Source of the DNA: an uncultured Alistipes sp.
GTDB lineage: Bacteria > Bacteroidota > Bacteroidia > Bacteroidales > Rikenellaceae
Length of the DNA: 26,066 bases
Direction of reading: 5' to 3'
Assembly (NCBI GenBank): GCA_937895825.1
Contig: CALBKP010000046.1
Coordinates: 1 to 26,066, forward strand
Each line of letters begins with the position of its first letter. Within the stretch, counting starts at the first letter, position 1. The notes beneath the pieces were generated by a model that saw only the letters and a list, made by a program, of their open reading frames with translations, had not been told where the DNA came from and searched no databases. Of the stretch, positions 15,634 to 24,300 are shown in pieces. The translations under genes and the position numbers were made by a program.

Positions 15634-17131
15634 AGGACAAAGTTACCACTTTTTTTCGATTTATGCTCCACGTAAGTAGCGTAATCGTAACATATATGGA
15701 GTAACATAGCCACATGTTGCCCTCCGTCATCGTATAGTCGATGCTGGCAAATGGTAATGTGGCAGAGTATTCGACAATGCTATTTTGCATCTCTGCTGCC
15801 CACTCTGCTACGTTTAGACAGTAGACAGAAAGTGGCGTGGGGAGTATCAGTGTAAAGATGCCGAAGGCAACGATGAGGTATGAAAAGAGCATAACGGCTG
15901 GCGTGAGTATTACGCTGGCAATTGGAAGGTTGCCGAATGTGTGTGACACGAGCGGTAGTGTCCAAAGTGTTGCGGCAATGCCTATGGAGAGTGTTATTAT
16001 CGTAGTGCGTGACAACCATCCGTAGCCACCCATGCTTCGCATCACGGGCACTGCCCATAGCACAATGCCCGCCACGGCAAGCACCGATAGCTCGAAACTT
16101 ATGTCGTAGAGGTAGTCGGGACGATATACAAGCATAAGGAAGGCGGCCACGGCCAGAGAGTTTAGCGAGCTATATCGCGATGATGTAAAGAGCGATATTT
16201 GCAGTAGGCTGAGCATCAGTGCCGCACGTATTACCGATGGCGAGAAGCCACTCATCGCTGCAAAGAGCCATGTAGCAACGATAGTAAGCAGGTTAGCGAT
16301 GCGATGACCACGATGTATGAAGCGTAGAGGAACAAGCAACGTGCCGATAACCATCGTTACAATGCCGAGGTGTAGACCCGAGACGGCCATAAGGTGTGAA
16401 AGGCCTGTTCGCGAGTATGCCTCGCGCAACGACTGGGGCATGTTGCGGCGTGATCCTGTTACCATGGCTTCTACTACGGCATGTGAGACGGTGTCGGTAG
16501 TATGTTGGCCAAGGCGTGTGATGGCGCGTTGTTGTAGCGATTGCGAGGGTGACGTGTGGTGGTAGCAGATGATATTACGATCCGAGATACTAACGCCACC
16601 CACCTTGCCGCGGCGATGTTGCAGGCGGTCGTAGCTCGCATGTCGAGATATGCGTTCCGTTAGTCGCCCATTGATTGTCACCTCGTCGCCATAATCTACG
16701 CTCGCGGAGCGTAGCCATAGCACTACTCTGTCGTTGGCACGATGGCTGCGTGTGCCATCCCACCACTCAATGATGCGACCATTGGCTATGCGGTAACCAT
16801 CGCGTGCCGAAGGTTGCGACTCAATGCTCAGGGTCATTTCGACGGTGGTGTCGTAGTCGAGCGATGGTCGTGGCGCGCGTAGCTCGGCCATGGTGTAGCC
16901 AAACAAAAGTATGGCGACTGAGGCATAGCACCATGCAATCTTTCGCGGTAGGAGTAGCCACGCCCCCAGTCCGCTTATAAGCAGCGTAATAAGTACTGCG
17001 ATAAGTGGCAGGGCATAGCTCTCGTAGAGGGTGATGCCAAGCACAAAGGGTAGGAGCATAACCAACATAGGCACCGACCGAAGTCGATGCCCTAAGGTTG
17101 ATAGGCTGAGTGTTATGCGCCTCCTACTCAT
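15617..17131 (-). CDS. comEC: ComEC/Rec2-family DNA-uptake channel, without nuclease domain
   Basis: A 504-residue polytopic inner-membrane protein. Two to three N-terminal transmembrane segments (LVMLLPFVLGITLYESYALP, LIAVLITLLISGLGAWLLL) are followed by a DUF4131/OB-like extracytoplasmic region (VVLWLRSASVDYGDEVTINGR) and the Competence domain with the hallmark SHLMAVSGLHLGIVTMVIG and about eight more helices. It should translocate single-stranded DNA during transformation. The C-terminal metallo-beta-lactamase domain of classical ComEC is absent, which is common in Bacteroidota. I chose the ATG at 17131 (MSRRRITLS): the longer frame from 17230 would run 89 bases into the upstream gene and adds no hydrophobic or conserved sequence. 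Confidence 0.87.
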   Translation of the reverse strand: MSRRRITLSLSTLGHRLRSVPMLVMLLPFVLGITLYESYALPLIAVLITLLISGLGAWLLLPRKIAWCYASVAILLFGYTMAELRAPRPSLDYDTTVEMTLSIESQPSARDGYRIANGRIIEWWDGTRSHRANDRVVLWLRSASVDYGDEVTINGRLTERISRHASYDRLQHRRGKVGGVSISDRNIICYHHTSPSQSLQQRAITRLGQHTTDTVSHAVVEAMVTGSRRNMPQSLREAYSRTGLSHLMAVSGLHLGIVTMVIGTLLVPLRFIHRGHRIANLLTIVATWLFAAMSGFSPSVIRAALMLSLLQISLFTSSRYSSLNSLAVAAFLMLVYRPDYLYDISFELSVLAVAGIVLWAVPVMRSMGGYGWLSRTTIITLSIGIAATLWTLPLVSHTFGNLPIASVILTPAVMLFSYLIVAFGIFTLILPTPLSVYCLNVAEWAAEMQNSIVEYSATLPFASIDYTMTEGNMWLCYSIYVTITLLTWSINRKKVVTLSYANTP

Positions 17132-17141
17132 GCCGAGCCAA

Positions 17142-17864
17142 TTATGCCAACGGACGGATGCGTACCTCACATACGCCATCGAGCATTTTGGCCAATGCCT
17201 CCACGTCGGTAGGCTCGTCGACCTGACCATAGTGGTAGGGGTAGTATATCTGTGGCTTCAAGGCCTTGACAGCGGCTACTGCCTGCTCGGGAGTCATCGT
17301 ATAAGGCTGATTTACGCAGATAAAGGCGATATCTATGTCGCGCAATGCGCGCTGCTCGTCGGTAGGCTCCGTGTCGCCCGAGAGGTATATACGAACGGTG
17401 TTATCCAGAGTAACTACATAGCCGCAATCCTCCCTCTCCTTGGGATGGAATTGTAGCTGGTGCTCCGAGGTGTTATACGCTGCTACAGCCTCAACACGAA
17501 TATCCGCAAAGGGCTCAGCTACAGCACCTGGGAGCATTGTGTAGCAGTCACCTGCGAAGCCCTCGGCCGAGGTCTTATCCAAGAGGATGCGAGTATCTTC
17601 TTTTGCTAAAGCCTCTATTGCCGCCATATCGAAGTGGTCGTAGTGCGAGTGTGTCACAAGAATCATATCGGCCTTCGGGAGTTTATCGTACTCGGCATTG
17701 CCAACTACTGGGTCGACATATATCATGCGTTCCTCGTACTCGATGGCCACCGATGCGTGGGCAAAGAATGTAAGACGTAGTGTGCGGCCATTGATCTGAA
17801 GCTCATCCGTCGGGTAGGCCGGCGTGGTGGTCTTACCACCGAAAAGTTTCGAAAGTAGTGACAT
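17142..17864 (-). CDS. Metallo-beta-lactamase-fold metal-dependent hydrolase (UlaG-like)
   Basis: A 240-residue cytoplasmic hydrolase. The metal site is clear: FFAHASVAIEYEERMIYVDP near the N-terminus, LVTHSHYDHFD (HxHxDH), a third histidine near the middle (TSEHQLQFHP region), YLSGDTEP with the bridging aspartate, and the C-terminal YPYHYGQ histidine. This layout matches the UlaG/YtxK-like branch (lactonase or phosphodiesterase-type enzymes); substrate unknown. It lies 10 bases upstream of comEC, whose own product lacks such a domain, but UlaG-like sequence is not the ComEC nuclease type. Both neighbours in the operon are 10-11 bases away. Confidence 0.87.
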   Translation of the reverse strand: MSLLSKLFGGKTTTPAYPTDELQINGRTLRLTFFAHASVAIEYEERMIYVDPVVGNAEYDKLPKADMILVTHSHYDHFDMAAIEALAKEDTRILLDKTSAEGFAGDCYTMLPGAVAEPFADIRVEAVAAYNTSEHQLQFHPKEREDCGYVVTLDNTVRIYLSGDTEPTDEQRALRDIDIAFICVNQPYTMTPEQAVAAVKALKPQIYYPYHYGQVDEPTDVEALAKMLDGVCEVRIRPLA

Positions 17865-17875
17865 AGGCGAAAGTT

Positions 17876-18838
17876 TTATATGTTATCTATAAATTCTGTT
17901 ATTGCAGAGCTAAGTCCTTTGGTAAGCGGTAGTTGTGAGTTTGTATATACGCTTACGAGTTGTTCTATCTGGTCATTCGATGTGGCATCCTTGAGAACGT
18001 GGCTCATATCTTCAAAGTTAATATGCTTGCCATGCTTCGCCACCGACTTAAGACGCTCGGCATTATCTATCGTGACCTGAATATCACGTCCGCCTGAGAT
18101 GATAAGCGCAGGGACATCAACCTCGGCCATAAGCTCCGCGGGGTCGGTCGTAAGGTAACTCCTGATAAATGGCTGCACCGTAGGGTGGAAGAGCGACAGG
18201 AGCTCCTTGGGGATGCGATCCTCGGGGACATCCTCGCCACGCTTGAGGCTCTGGATGATGTTTGTTGCCGAGACCATTAGCCCCATGTGTGCAGGCATAA
18301 GTTGTGCCGATAGCTGGCGCATGAGTATCGTCTCCATCGAGTAACCAGCGGCCGAGAGCAGCACAATACCGTCGACCTCAATGTCGTCGCGCAGGGCAAG
18401 GTCGATGGCGATACGGCCTCCCTCGCTATGACCAGCAACGATAACTTTTTCGTAGCCCGCATCACGCAGATAACCTACGCATAGCGCGGCATCGTCAATG
18501 AAGTCCTGGAATACTATGTTCGGCACCTCTTCCGCGGGATAGTGGCTGAGCCCTATGGCGCGCTTGTCGTAGCGCAGGACGGCAAAGCCTTCGCGTGTTA
18601 GTTCGTCGGAGAGCATCTTAAAAGCGTAGGTGTTGAGATTTAGTGAGGAGTTGCAGTTACGGTCGGTAGGCCCCGAGCCTGCGATGATAAGCACGGCGGT
18701 AGAGCTGTTGCCATCGGGCGTTGCAAGCGTGGCGGCAATCGCTCCCCAGGGGGTGCTGATGGAAACCTCCTCCTCGGCAGCACGGCATCCCGCCACTGCC
18801 ATCAAAACAGATGCTATTATTAGAATAAATCTCCTCAT
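17876..18838 (-). CDS. Alpha/beta hydrolase, predicted lipoprotein
   Basis: A 320-residue serine hydrolase with a lipoprotein signal (RRFILIIASVLMAVAGC, Cys18). The alpha/beta-hydrolase core follows: oxyanion region IIAGSGPTDRNCNSS, then VLRYDKRAIGLS, nucleophile elbow VAGHSEGG with Ser138, LIISGGRDIQV for the acid, and FEDMSHVLK for the catalytic histidine. This is the dienelactone hydrolase/BAAT-like group usually annotated as alpha/beta fold hydrolase; an esterase or peptidase activity in the envelope is likely, substrate unknown. It is the second gene of the operon, 10 bases after xerD. Confidence 0.87.
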   Translation of the reverse strand: MRRFILIIASVLMAVAGCRAAEEEVSISTPWGAIAATLATPDGNSSTAVLIIAGSGPTDRNCNSSLNLNTYAFKMLSDELTREGFAVLRYDKRAIGLSHYPAEEVPNIVFQDFIDDAALCVGYLRDAGYEKVIVAGHSEGGRIAIDLALRDDIEVDGIVLLSAAGYSMETILMRQLSAQLMPAHMGLMVSATNIIQSLKRGEDVPEDRIPKELLSLFHPTVQPFIRSYLTTDPAELMAEVDVPALIISGGRDIQVTIDNAERLKSVAKHGKHINFEDMSHVLKDATSNDQIEQLVSVYTNSQLPLTKGLSSAITEFIDNI

Positions 18839-18848
18839 ATCCAGTAAA

Positions 18849-19754
18849 CTATAGTTTTAAATCTGCGAACGAATCCTCCACTACACTGCGCAGATGCTTG
18901 CGGTCGAGGTGTGTGTACACCTCCGTGGTAGATATGCTCTCGTGACCGAGGAGCTCCTGCACCTGGCGTATGTTAGCACCCCCCTCGAGCATGTGTGTAG
19001 CGTAGGAGTGGCGCAACGTGTGTGGGCTTATCTGCTTCTTGATGCCAGCGAGTGCCGCAGCACGTCGTATTATGTTAAAGACCATTACGCGTGTGAGTGG
19101 CTCGCCACGGTTGTTCAGAAAGAGAGTAGTCTCGGAGCTATGCTTTGGGCGGCGATGCTCCATGTATAGCTGTATTTTGTCGCGTGCGGCTGAGCCTACG
19201 GGCACCATGCGCTGCTTGTCGCCCTTGCCGATGACACGTACATAGCCCTCGCCAAAGAATAGGTTGTCTATGCGTAGCGCTGTGAGCTCCGACACGCGCA
19301 GCCCCGTGGAGTAGAGCACCTCGACGATGGCACTATCTCTGCACCCCTTCGCGGTCGTAAGGTCGAAGGTACGAAGCATAGCATCGACCTCATCTACTGT
19401 GAGCACGTCGGGTAGCAGGCGCTTGGCCTTGGGTGCGTCGACTCTGTCGGTAGGCAACTGATCTATGCGCTCGCTGAGGAGCAGGAAGTTGAAGAAACTC
19501 TTTATGCCACTCAGTCGACGTGCCTGCGATGCACCGCTACGACCCTCCGCATATAGCCACGCCATATATCGCTCTATCATCGAACTCTCGACCCTCTCGG
19601 GTATAACCGCCCAATGGTGGAGTATGAAGTGCATAAACTCATCGAAGTCGCGAGCATAGGCATCCACCGTATTTGCTGCGAGACGCTTCTCTGTCTTTAT
19701 GTAGCGCAGGTACTCAATCCTAATTTTACCCCACTTCTTTGCAATATCTGCCAT
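18849..19754 (-). CDS. xerD: Site-specific tyrosine recombinase XerD
   Basis: A 301-residue recombinase, the length expected of XerC/XerD, that resolves chromosome dimers at dif. The N-terminal SAM-like DNA-binding domain (YLRYIKTEKRLAANTVDAYARD) is followed by the catalytic domain with STGLRVSELTAL (Arg153), GKGDKQRMVP (Lys), HTLRHSYATHML (His-x-x-Arg), LLGHESISTTEVYTHL (His and nucleophile Tyr280). The start is ATG at 19754; the longer frame to 19880 crosses both divergent promoter boxes and adds a Cys/Ile-rich stretch unlike the family. As a single housekeeping gene heading a mixed operon rather than a phage or integron copy, XerD is more likely than an integrase; XerC cannot be fully excluded. 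Confidence 0.92.
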   Translation of the reverse strand: MADIAKKWGKIRIEYLRYIKTEKRLAANTVDAYARDFDEFMHFILHHWAVIPERVESSMIERYMAWLYAEGRSGASQARRLSGIKSFFNFLLLSERIDQLPTDRVDAPKAKRLLPDVLTVDEVDAMLRTFDLTTAKGCRDSAIVEVLYSTGLRVSELTALRIDNLFFGEGYVRVIGKGDKQRMVPVGSAARDKIQLYMEHRRPKHSSETTLFLNNRGEPLTRVMVFNIIRRAAALAGIKKQISPHTLRHSYATHMLEGGANIRQVQELLGHESISTTEVYTHLDRKHLRSVVEDSFADLKL

Positions 19755-19770
19755 ATTATACTTATCTTTG
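19738..19770 (+). promoter_or_regulatory. Promoter of prmA
   Basis: TTTG at 19738-19741, a 21-base spacer and TATCTTTG at 19763-19770 match the Bacteroidota -33/-7 pattern. It overlaps the 5' end of xerD on the other strand. The box shows that prmA begins at the ATG 19825, not at an upstream TTG inside the box. Confidence 0.65.
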
Positions 19771-19772
19771 CG

Positions 19773-19780
19773 TAAAGATA
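19773..19780 (-). promoter_or_regulatory. -7 box of the xerD operon
   Basis: On the minus strand, TATCTTTA lies 18 bases before the xerD ATG. It matches TAnnTTTG except for the last base and is the inverted partner of the prmA box at 19763-19770. Confidence 0.55.
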
Positions 19781-19824
19781 CAAAAATTATTTTACATAAT
19801 ATAATTTTCGAGCAGAAACAATCT

Positions 19825-20667
19825 ATGAAACGATATATAGAACTAACGATAGGGTGTGCCGATGTTGAGATGGCCGACATTGTCGTTGCCTTTCTCTCGG
19901 ACTATCCGTTCGAGACCTTCGATACGGCGGAGAGCCCTGCTGGTGTTGCTGTCAAGGCCTATATCCTTACGGAGGCGTGGACAGAGTGCCGCGAGGAGGC
20001 GCTTGCCTCTATCGAGGATTATGGCTCGGTATTTTCGGAGATAGAAATCAAGGATAAGAACTGGAACGAACGATGGGAGCGCGAGAGCTTCGAAAGGGTT
20101 GACATCGACGGACTTATCGTCATCCGTTCGGAGTTCCACGAACCGCCTGCAAACCCAGATGCCATCGACATTGTCGTTGCGCCGAGCATGTCGTTTGGCT
20201 CAGGTCACCACCATACTACGCGTATGATGTGCCGTCTGATACACTCGTTACGTCCCACGGGCGAGGTGCTCGATGTGGGTTGTGGCACGGGCGTGCTCTC
20301 GGTCGCTGCGCTTAAGTGCGGTGCTGAGCATGCTACGGCCGTGGATATAGACCCATGGTCGGTGGGGAGTGCCCGCCGTGCTGCCGAGCTCAATAACCTC
20401 GACGAGCGATTGGAGGTGGTGCTCGGCACCGTCGAGGAGGTCGAGGGTCGTATCTACGATATGGTCGTGGCCAACATCAACCGCAATATCATCCTCAACG
20501 ACTTGGAGCGCTACGTTGCGGCATTGCGCCCTGGAGGTAAGCTCCTCGTAAGTGGCTTCCTTGAGGATGATGCGCCTATTATCGAGCGTGCTATGGCCGA
20601 ACACAACTTAAAGTTCATTGAACGTAAGGAGGAGGATAGCTGGATAGCTGAGGCTTTTGTTAAATAG
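19825..20667 (+). CDS. prmA: Ribosomal protein L11 methyltransferase
   Basis: SAM-dependent enzyme that methylates ribosomal protein L11. From the ATG at 19825 the product has 280 residues. The N-terminal substrate-binding domain (IELTIGCADVEMADIVVAFL) is followed by the family block NWNERWERESFERVDI and APSMSFGSGHHHTTRMM, then motif I VLDVGCGTGVLSVAALKCGA, VDIDPWSVGSARRAAELN, and MVVANINRNIIL, the N-I-N/L motif typical of PrmA. A frame open further upstream begins with TTG at 19768, inside the -7 box, and is rejected as start. The WbqC-like gene follows after 16 bases, so they are likely co-transcribed. Confidence 0.94.
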   Translation: MKRYIELTIGCADVEMADIVVAFLSDYPFETFDTAESPAGVAVKAYILTEAWTECREEALASIEDYGSVFSEIEIKDKNWNERWERESFERVDIDGLIVIRSEFHEPPANPDAIDIVVAPSMSFGSGHHHTTRMMCRLIHSLRPTGEVLDVGCGTGVLSVAALKCGAEHATAVDIDPWSVGSARRAAELNNLDERLEVVLGTVEEVEGRIYDMVVANINRNIILNDLERYVAALRPGGKLLVSGFLEDDAPIIERAMAEHNLKFIERKEEDSWIAEAFVK

Positions 20668-20683
20668 TGATTGACAGAATGTT

Positions 20684-21286
20684 ATGATTATATTACCATC
20701 GGCATATTATGGCTCTACGGAGTACTGGGCGGCCCTTGTGCAGGGTGGCTCGGATGTTGTCATTGACCTCGGTGAGCACTATGTCAAACGCTCCGAGCGC
20801 AACCGCACGGAGATAATGACCTCGGGCGGCGTTATGCAGCTCTCGGTGCAGCTTGCCCACGCCAACCGCCCACGCCAGCCTATCGGCTCGATGCGTGTCG
20901 ACTACTCGAAGCGTTGGCAGCACCAGCACCTCGTGGCTATGGAGTCGGCCTACCGTTCGTCGCCCTACTACGACTACTACGCCGACCGCTTCGCGCCGCT
21001 ATATGAGCGCGAGTGGGAGCGACTTGTGGAGCTGAATATGGCTATTATGGAGCGCGTGTGTGCGATATTGAAGGTGCCCGTGCCGCGCACGTCGGCGAGC
21101 TATGTCGAAGCCACGGCCGACGACCTCGACCTGCGCCCGAAGCACGCCGAGCCACTCTATCAGCTTGAGCCCTACGTTCAGGTCTTTAGCGACAGGATGG
21201 AGTTCGTGCCGCGCCTCTCGATTTATGACCTCATTATGTGCGAGGGCCCCGAGGCTGTTGGCTATCTCCGCCGTGCTAAGCGGTAG
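20684..21286 (+). CDS. WbqC-like family protein
   Basis: A 200-residue protein resembling the WbqC-like family (PF08889): ILPSAYYGSTEYWAAL at the N-terminus, IDLGEHYVKRSERNRTEI, LSVQLAHANRPRQPIGSMRV, YSKRWQHQHLVAMESAYRSSPYYDYYADRF and a C-terminal YVQVFSDRMEFVPRLSIYDLIMCEGPE. Members occur in O-antigen clusters and, as single genes, throughout Bacteroidota; the biochemical role is not established to my knowledge. No signal peptide or membrane segment is seen, so it is probably cytoplasmic. It is the second gene of the prmA transcript and is followed by a long hairpin. Confidence 0.85.
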   Translation: MIILPSAYYGSTEYWAALVQGGSDVVIDLGEHYVKRSERNRTEIMTSGGVMQLSVQLAHANRPRQPIGSMRVDYSKRWQHQHLVAMESAYRSSPYYDYYADRFAPLYEREWERLVELNMAIMERVCAILKVPVPRTSASYVEATADDLDLRPKHAEPLYQLEPYVQVFSDRMEFVPRLSIYDLIMCEGPEAVGYLRRAKR

Positions 21287-21306
21287 AGTGTGAGACTATT
21301 CTATAA

Positions 21307-21341
21307 ATCAACAGAGCTACCTCAAAGGTAGCTCTGTTGAT
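21307..21341. terminator. Hairpin terminator between convergent genes
   Basis: A perfect 16-bp stem (21307-21322 with 21326-21341; core ACAGAGCTACCT/AGGTAGCTCTGT) with a 3-base loop lies between the WbqC-like gene (+) and the surface lipoprotein gene (-). The T run is weak on both sides (CGTTTAT / TTTATAG), so efficiency is uncertain. Confidence 0.7.
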
Positions 21342-21346
21342 GTCGT

Positions 21347-24300
21347 TTATAAATAATTCTGATGAACGAGCACTAGATTATTATTGTTACCAATGGTATA
21401 TCTATAATAACAAGTGTGAAAAGCTGACATATTCCACTCTTCTATTGCAGCATTCATAATCTCAATCTCAGCTGCAATATCACTACTTCGAGCTGTTCCA
21501 TCATCACGTGAGTAGGTGCTACCTCCGTAGTTGTCACTGCCTACACCTTTGTCACCATTGTGCTCATGACTTGTGCCTGCATAGTAGCAGTCTTTAATCT
21601 TTTTCGTGCCACTATTAGGACTATAGTAACCGCGATATGAACAAGCTCCAAGTATATGTCCTGGCATACGACCATCAATCTCCGTATTACTGTAACAAGC
21701 AATAATTCTAAAATTGCTACTATAGTCGGCGTATCCACAGATGCCTCCTACTGGCGTATATGACTGTGTACGCTCCTCAAAAACGCATCCTCCCTGCTTG
21801 ATGCATGCAATGATTTTAGCGTAGTTGCCACTGCCGACTATACCGCCAAGATAGTTGTACCACTCCCATTCGTCTTGTGTGTTTTTAATGTAGGCATCCG
21901 ATTGGCAAGCTATAAATGTGGAAAAACTATTATAATAAGAAGAATCGCTTCCGCAGACACCTCCGATGCGGCATCCCATCCCTTCATTATCTGATGTTAT
22001 ATCAACACTTGATATACAGTTCTCAAAGAGTGTATTAGAAGACCTAGCAGCTATACCTCCAATGTCAAATGTGCTGCCCGAGATATGTATCTCGCCATCC
22101 ACGGTTATATCTCTAATAAATGCGTTTGATACATTGGCAAATAAACCAACGCTTGCACTCGCTACATTTGTTTTATTGTAGTATAGATTGCTTATTGTGT
22201 GGTTGTTGCCGTTGAATGTTCCGCTGAATGTGCCAATAGGCTCCCAGCTACCAACCTCGAAGTTGCAATAGTTTATGAGGTTTATATCAGCTGTGATATC
22301 TATTGTCGCATTTTCGAAGGTCGCTGCTTCGCTGATGCCGACCGTTGACAGCGCCTCAGCATCGCCATTGCACAACTTCGAGAGGGCTATAAGTTCTTCT
22401 GGGGTGTCAATCTCGTAGTAGCCATCTGTTACCTCGGTATACCAATCGTATGTAATAGGCTTTTGGAGCTCCTCTACCACCTCGCCAGTCTCGAAGTCGT
22501 AGCCGATAATCGTATCTGCGTAGGTGCTCCAGCCTGTTGCGTTCTTGTAGGAGCTAACAGAGGCCGATGGCACATAGATTTTGTCGGGGGCAAGGACAGT
22601 GGAACCAAACATATTGCTACCACCGGTAGGCGGAGTTGTAGGCTTGCAATATACCTCTTCAAGCGCATAGCAACTCTTGAATGCGCTATTCCCAATTTTA
22701 GTTACACCATTGGGAATACAAATACTTGTAAGAGACGAGCAACCACTGAATGCACTATTCCCAATTGTAGTTACACTATCGGGAATAGTAATATTTGTAA
22801 GCGAGGTGCAACCTTGAAATGCATACTCTCCAATCGAAGTTACATCGTAGGGAATAGTAACACTTGTAAGAGACTCGCAAAAACTGAATGTATAACCTCC
22901 AATTTCAGTTACGCTATCAGGGATAGTCACACTTGTAAGTCCGCTGCAACCATAGAATGCAAAAGCCCCAATTTCTGTTACGTTATTGCCAATAGTCACG
23001 CTTGTAAGTCCGTTGCAACCATCGAATGCACTCTGTCCAATCTCAGTTACACTATTAGGAATAGTAACATTTGTAAGTGAGGTGCAATCTCCGAATGCAT
23101 ATTGTCCAATCGTAATTATGCTATCGGGAATAGTAATATTTGTAAGCGATGCGCACTCCCAGAATGCACAATCTCCAATTGATGTTATGCTATCAGGAAT
23201 TGTAACGCTTGTAAGCGAGGTACATTCCCAGAAAGTAGAATCTTCAATCTTTGCTATTCGACATGGAATATTCACACTTGTAAGCGATGTACATTCATGG
23301 AATGCATATTTTCCAATCGTAGTTACGCTCTCGGGGATATTTATACTTGTAAGCGAGGTACAAGAAGAAAATGCGCCTTGTCCAATCGTAGTTACATCCT
23401 TATCAAAAGTAATTACCCAACACTCCTTTTTGTCATCGTAAAGATTTGACAGAATAGTAGCACCGCCAAAAGCATTTGAGCCAGTAGGTGTAGTTGGATT
23501 AGATGTGCTACCATTTGTGTACCAAATCTTATTATTGGCTTGTTGAAATATACCCTGATAGTCGAACGCCGTCATCGGCTGGATATGGTTGCGCTCGATG
23601 GTAACAGTTTTGGTTGTTGACTTAGTCATGATTGTTCCATCAGCAGCCTCAATATCCACAGTGAAACCTCCATCAAAGGTCTGCGGGGCAACAACAAAGT
23701 AGAAATCCGTGGGGGTCTCGGCATCGAGGGTAACGCCATTGCCACAATCAAGAGTTATTGTCTCAATATACTCGCCGATGATAAGACCTCCCTGAGGAAA
23801 AGGCTCAAGACGAAAGTCTTCGTAATAGAACTTGACATCGCCAGCAAGTTGCTCGCCATCGTTACCCCTAAGCGTGATCTTAGTTATAGTATCACTACCC
23901 GTAAGTTGTATCTTAATCCAGCCGCAGAGGTTTTTGTGCGAGAGATTGGTCCCATCTTTACCAACGTATGCAATAAGGTTATCACCAACACCATACGAGT
24001 CTTCAAGATAGTGCTGCGTAGCTGGTAGTTTCACAGAAACATACTTATTATCGGTATTCATTGTATATGTTTCTGAGTAGGGATATATTGATACAATCTT
24101 GTCAATATCTGTACTACCTTCGACAAGACTTGTTGCTTTAAATCCACCTTCTCGGTCCCCTGTTTTACCATTAAACTTAAACGGCGTATTACCGTTACTG
24201 AAGTAGAATACCGACAAGCGGTCTCCTTCAGTCCATACGGTCTTCTGCAACTCGTTGAGCTGCACACGCGTAGCATCCTCGGCATCGATAGATGCATACA

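Noticed and set aside
15638..15645. TAACTTTG as an internal promoter for the THUMP-like methyltransferase
   Set aside because: It is an exact -7 match four bases before the ATG, but lies inside comEC coding sequence and has no -33 element, so I did not list it as a feature.
17132..17230. Longer comEC start overlapping the MBL-fold gene
   Set aside because: It would overlap the upstream gene by 89 bases and adds no conserved or hydrophobic sequence; ATG at 17131 gives a 10-base gap like its neighbours.
19755..19880. Longer xerD start (343-residue frame)
   Set aside because: The added 42 residues cross both divergent -7 boxes and are unlike XerD; ATG at 19754 gives the normal 301 residues.
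22640..23398. CRISPR-like periodic repeats
   Set aside because: The 69-base period has no constant repeat/variable spacer structure and is explained by in-frame 23-residue leucine-rich repeats.
22463..23441. Cys-rich repetitive ORFs on the plus strand across the lipoprotein gene
   Set aside because: They are antisense shadows of the 69-bp leucine-rich repeats; the minus-strand frame has a signal peptide and family motifs.
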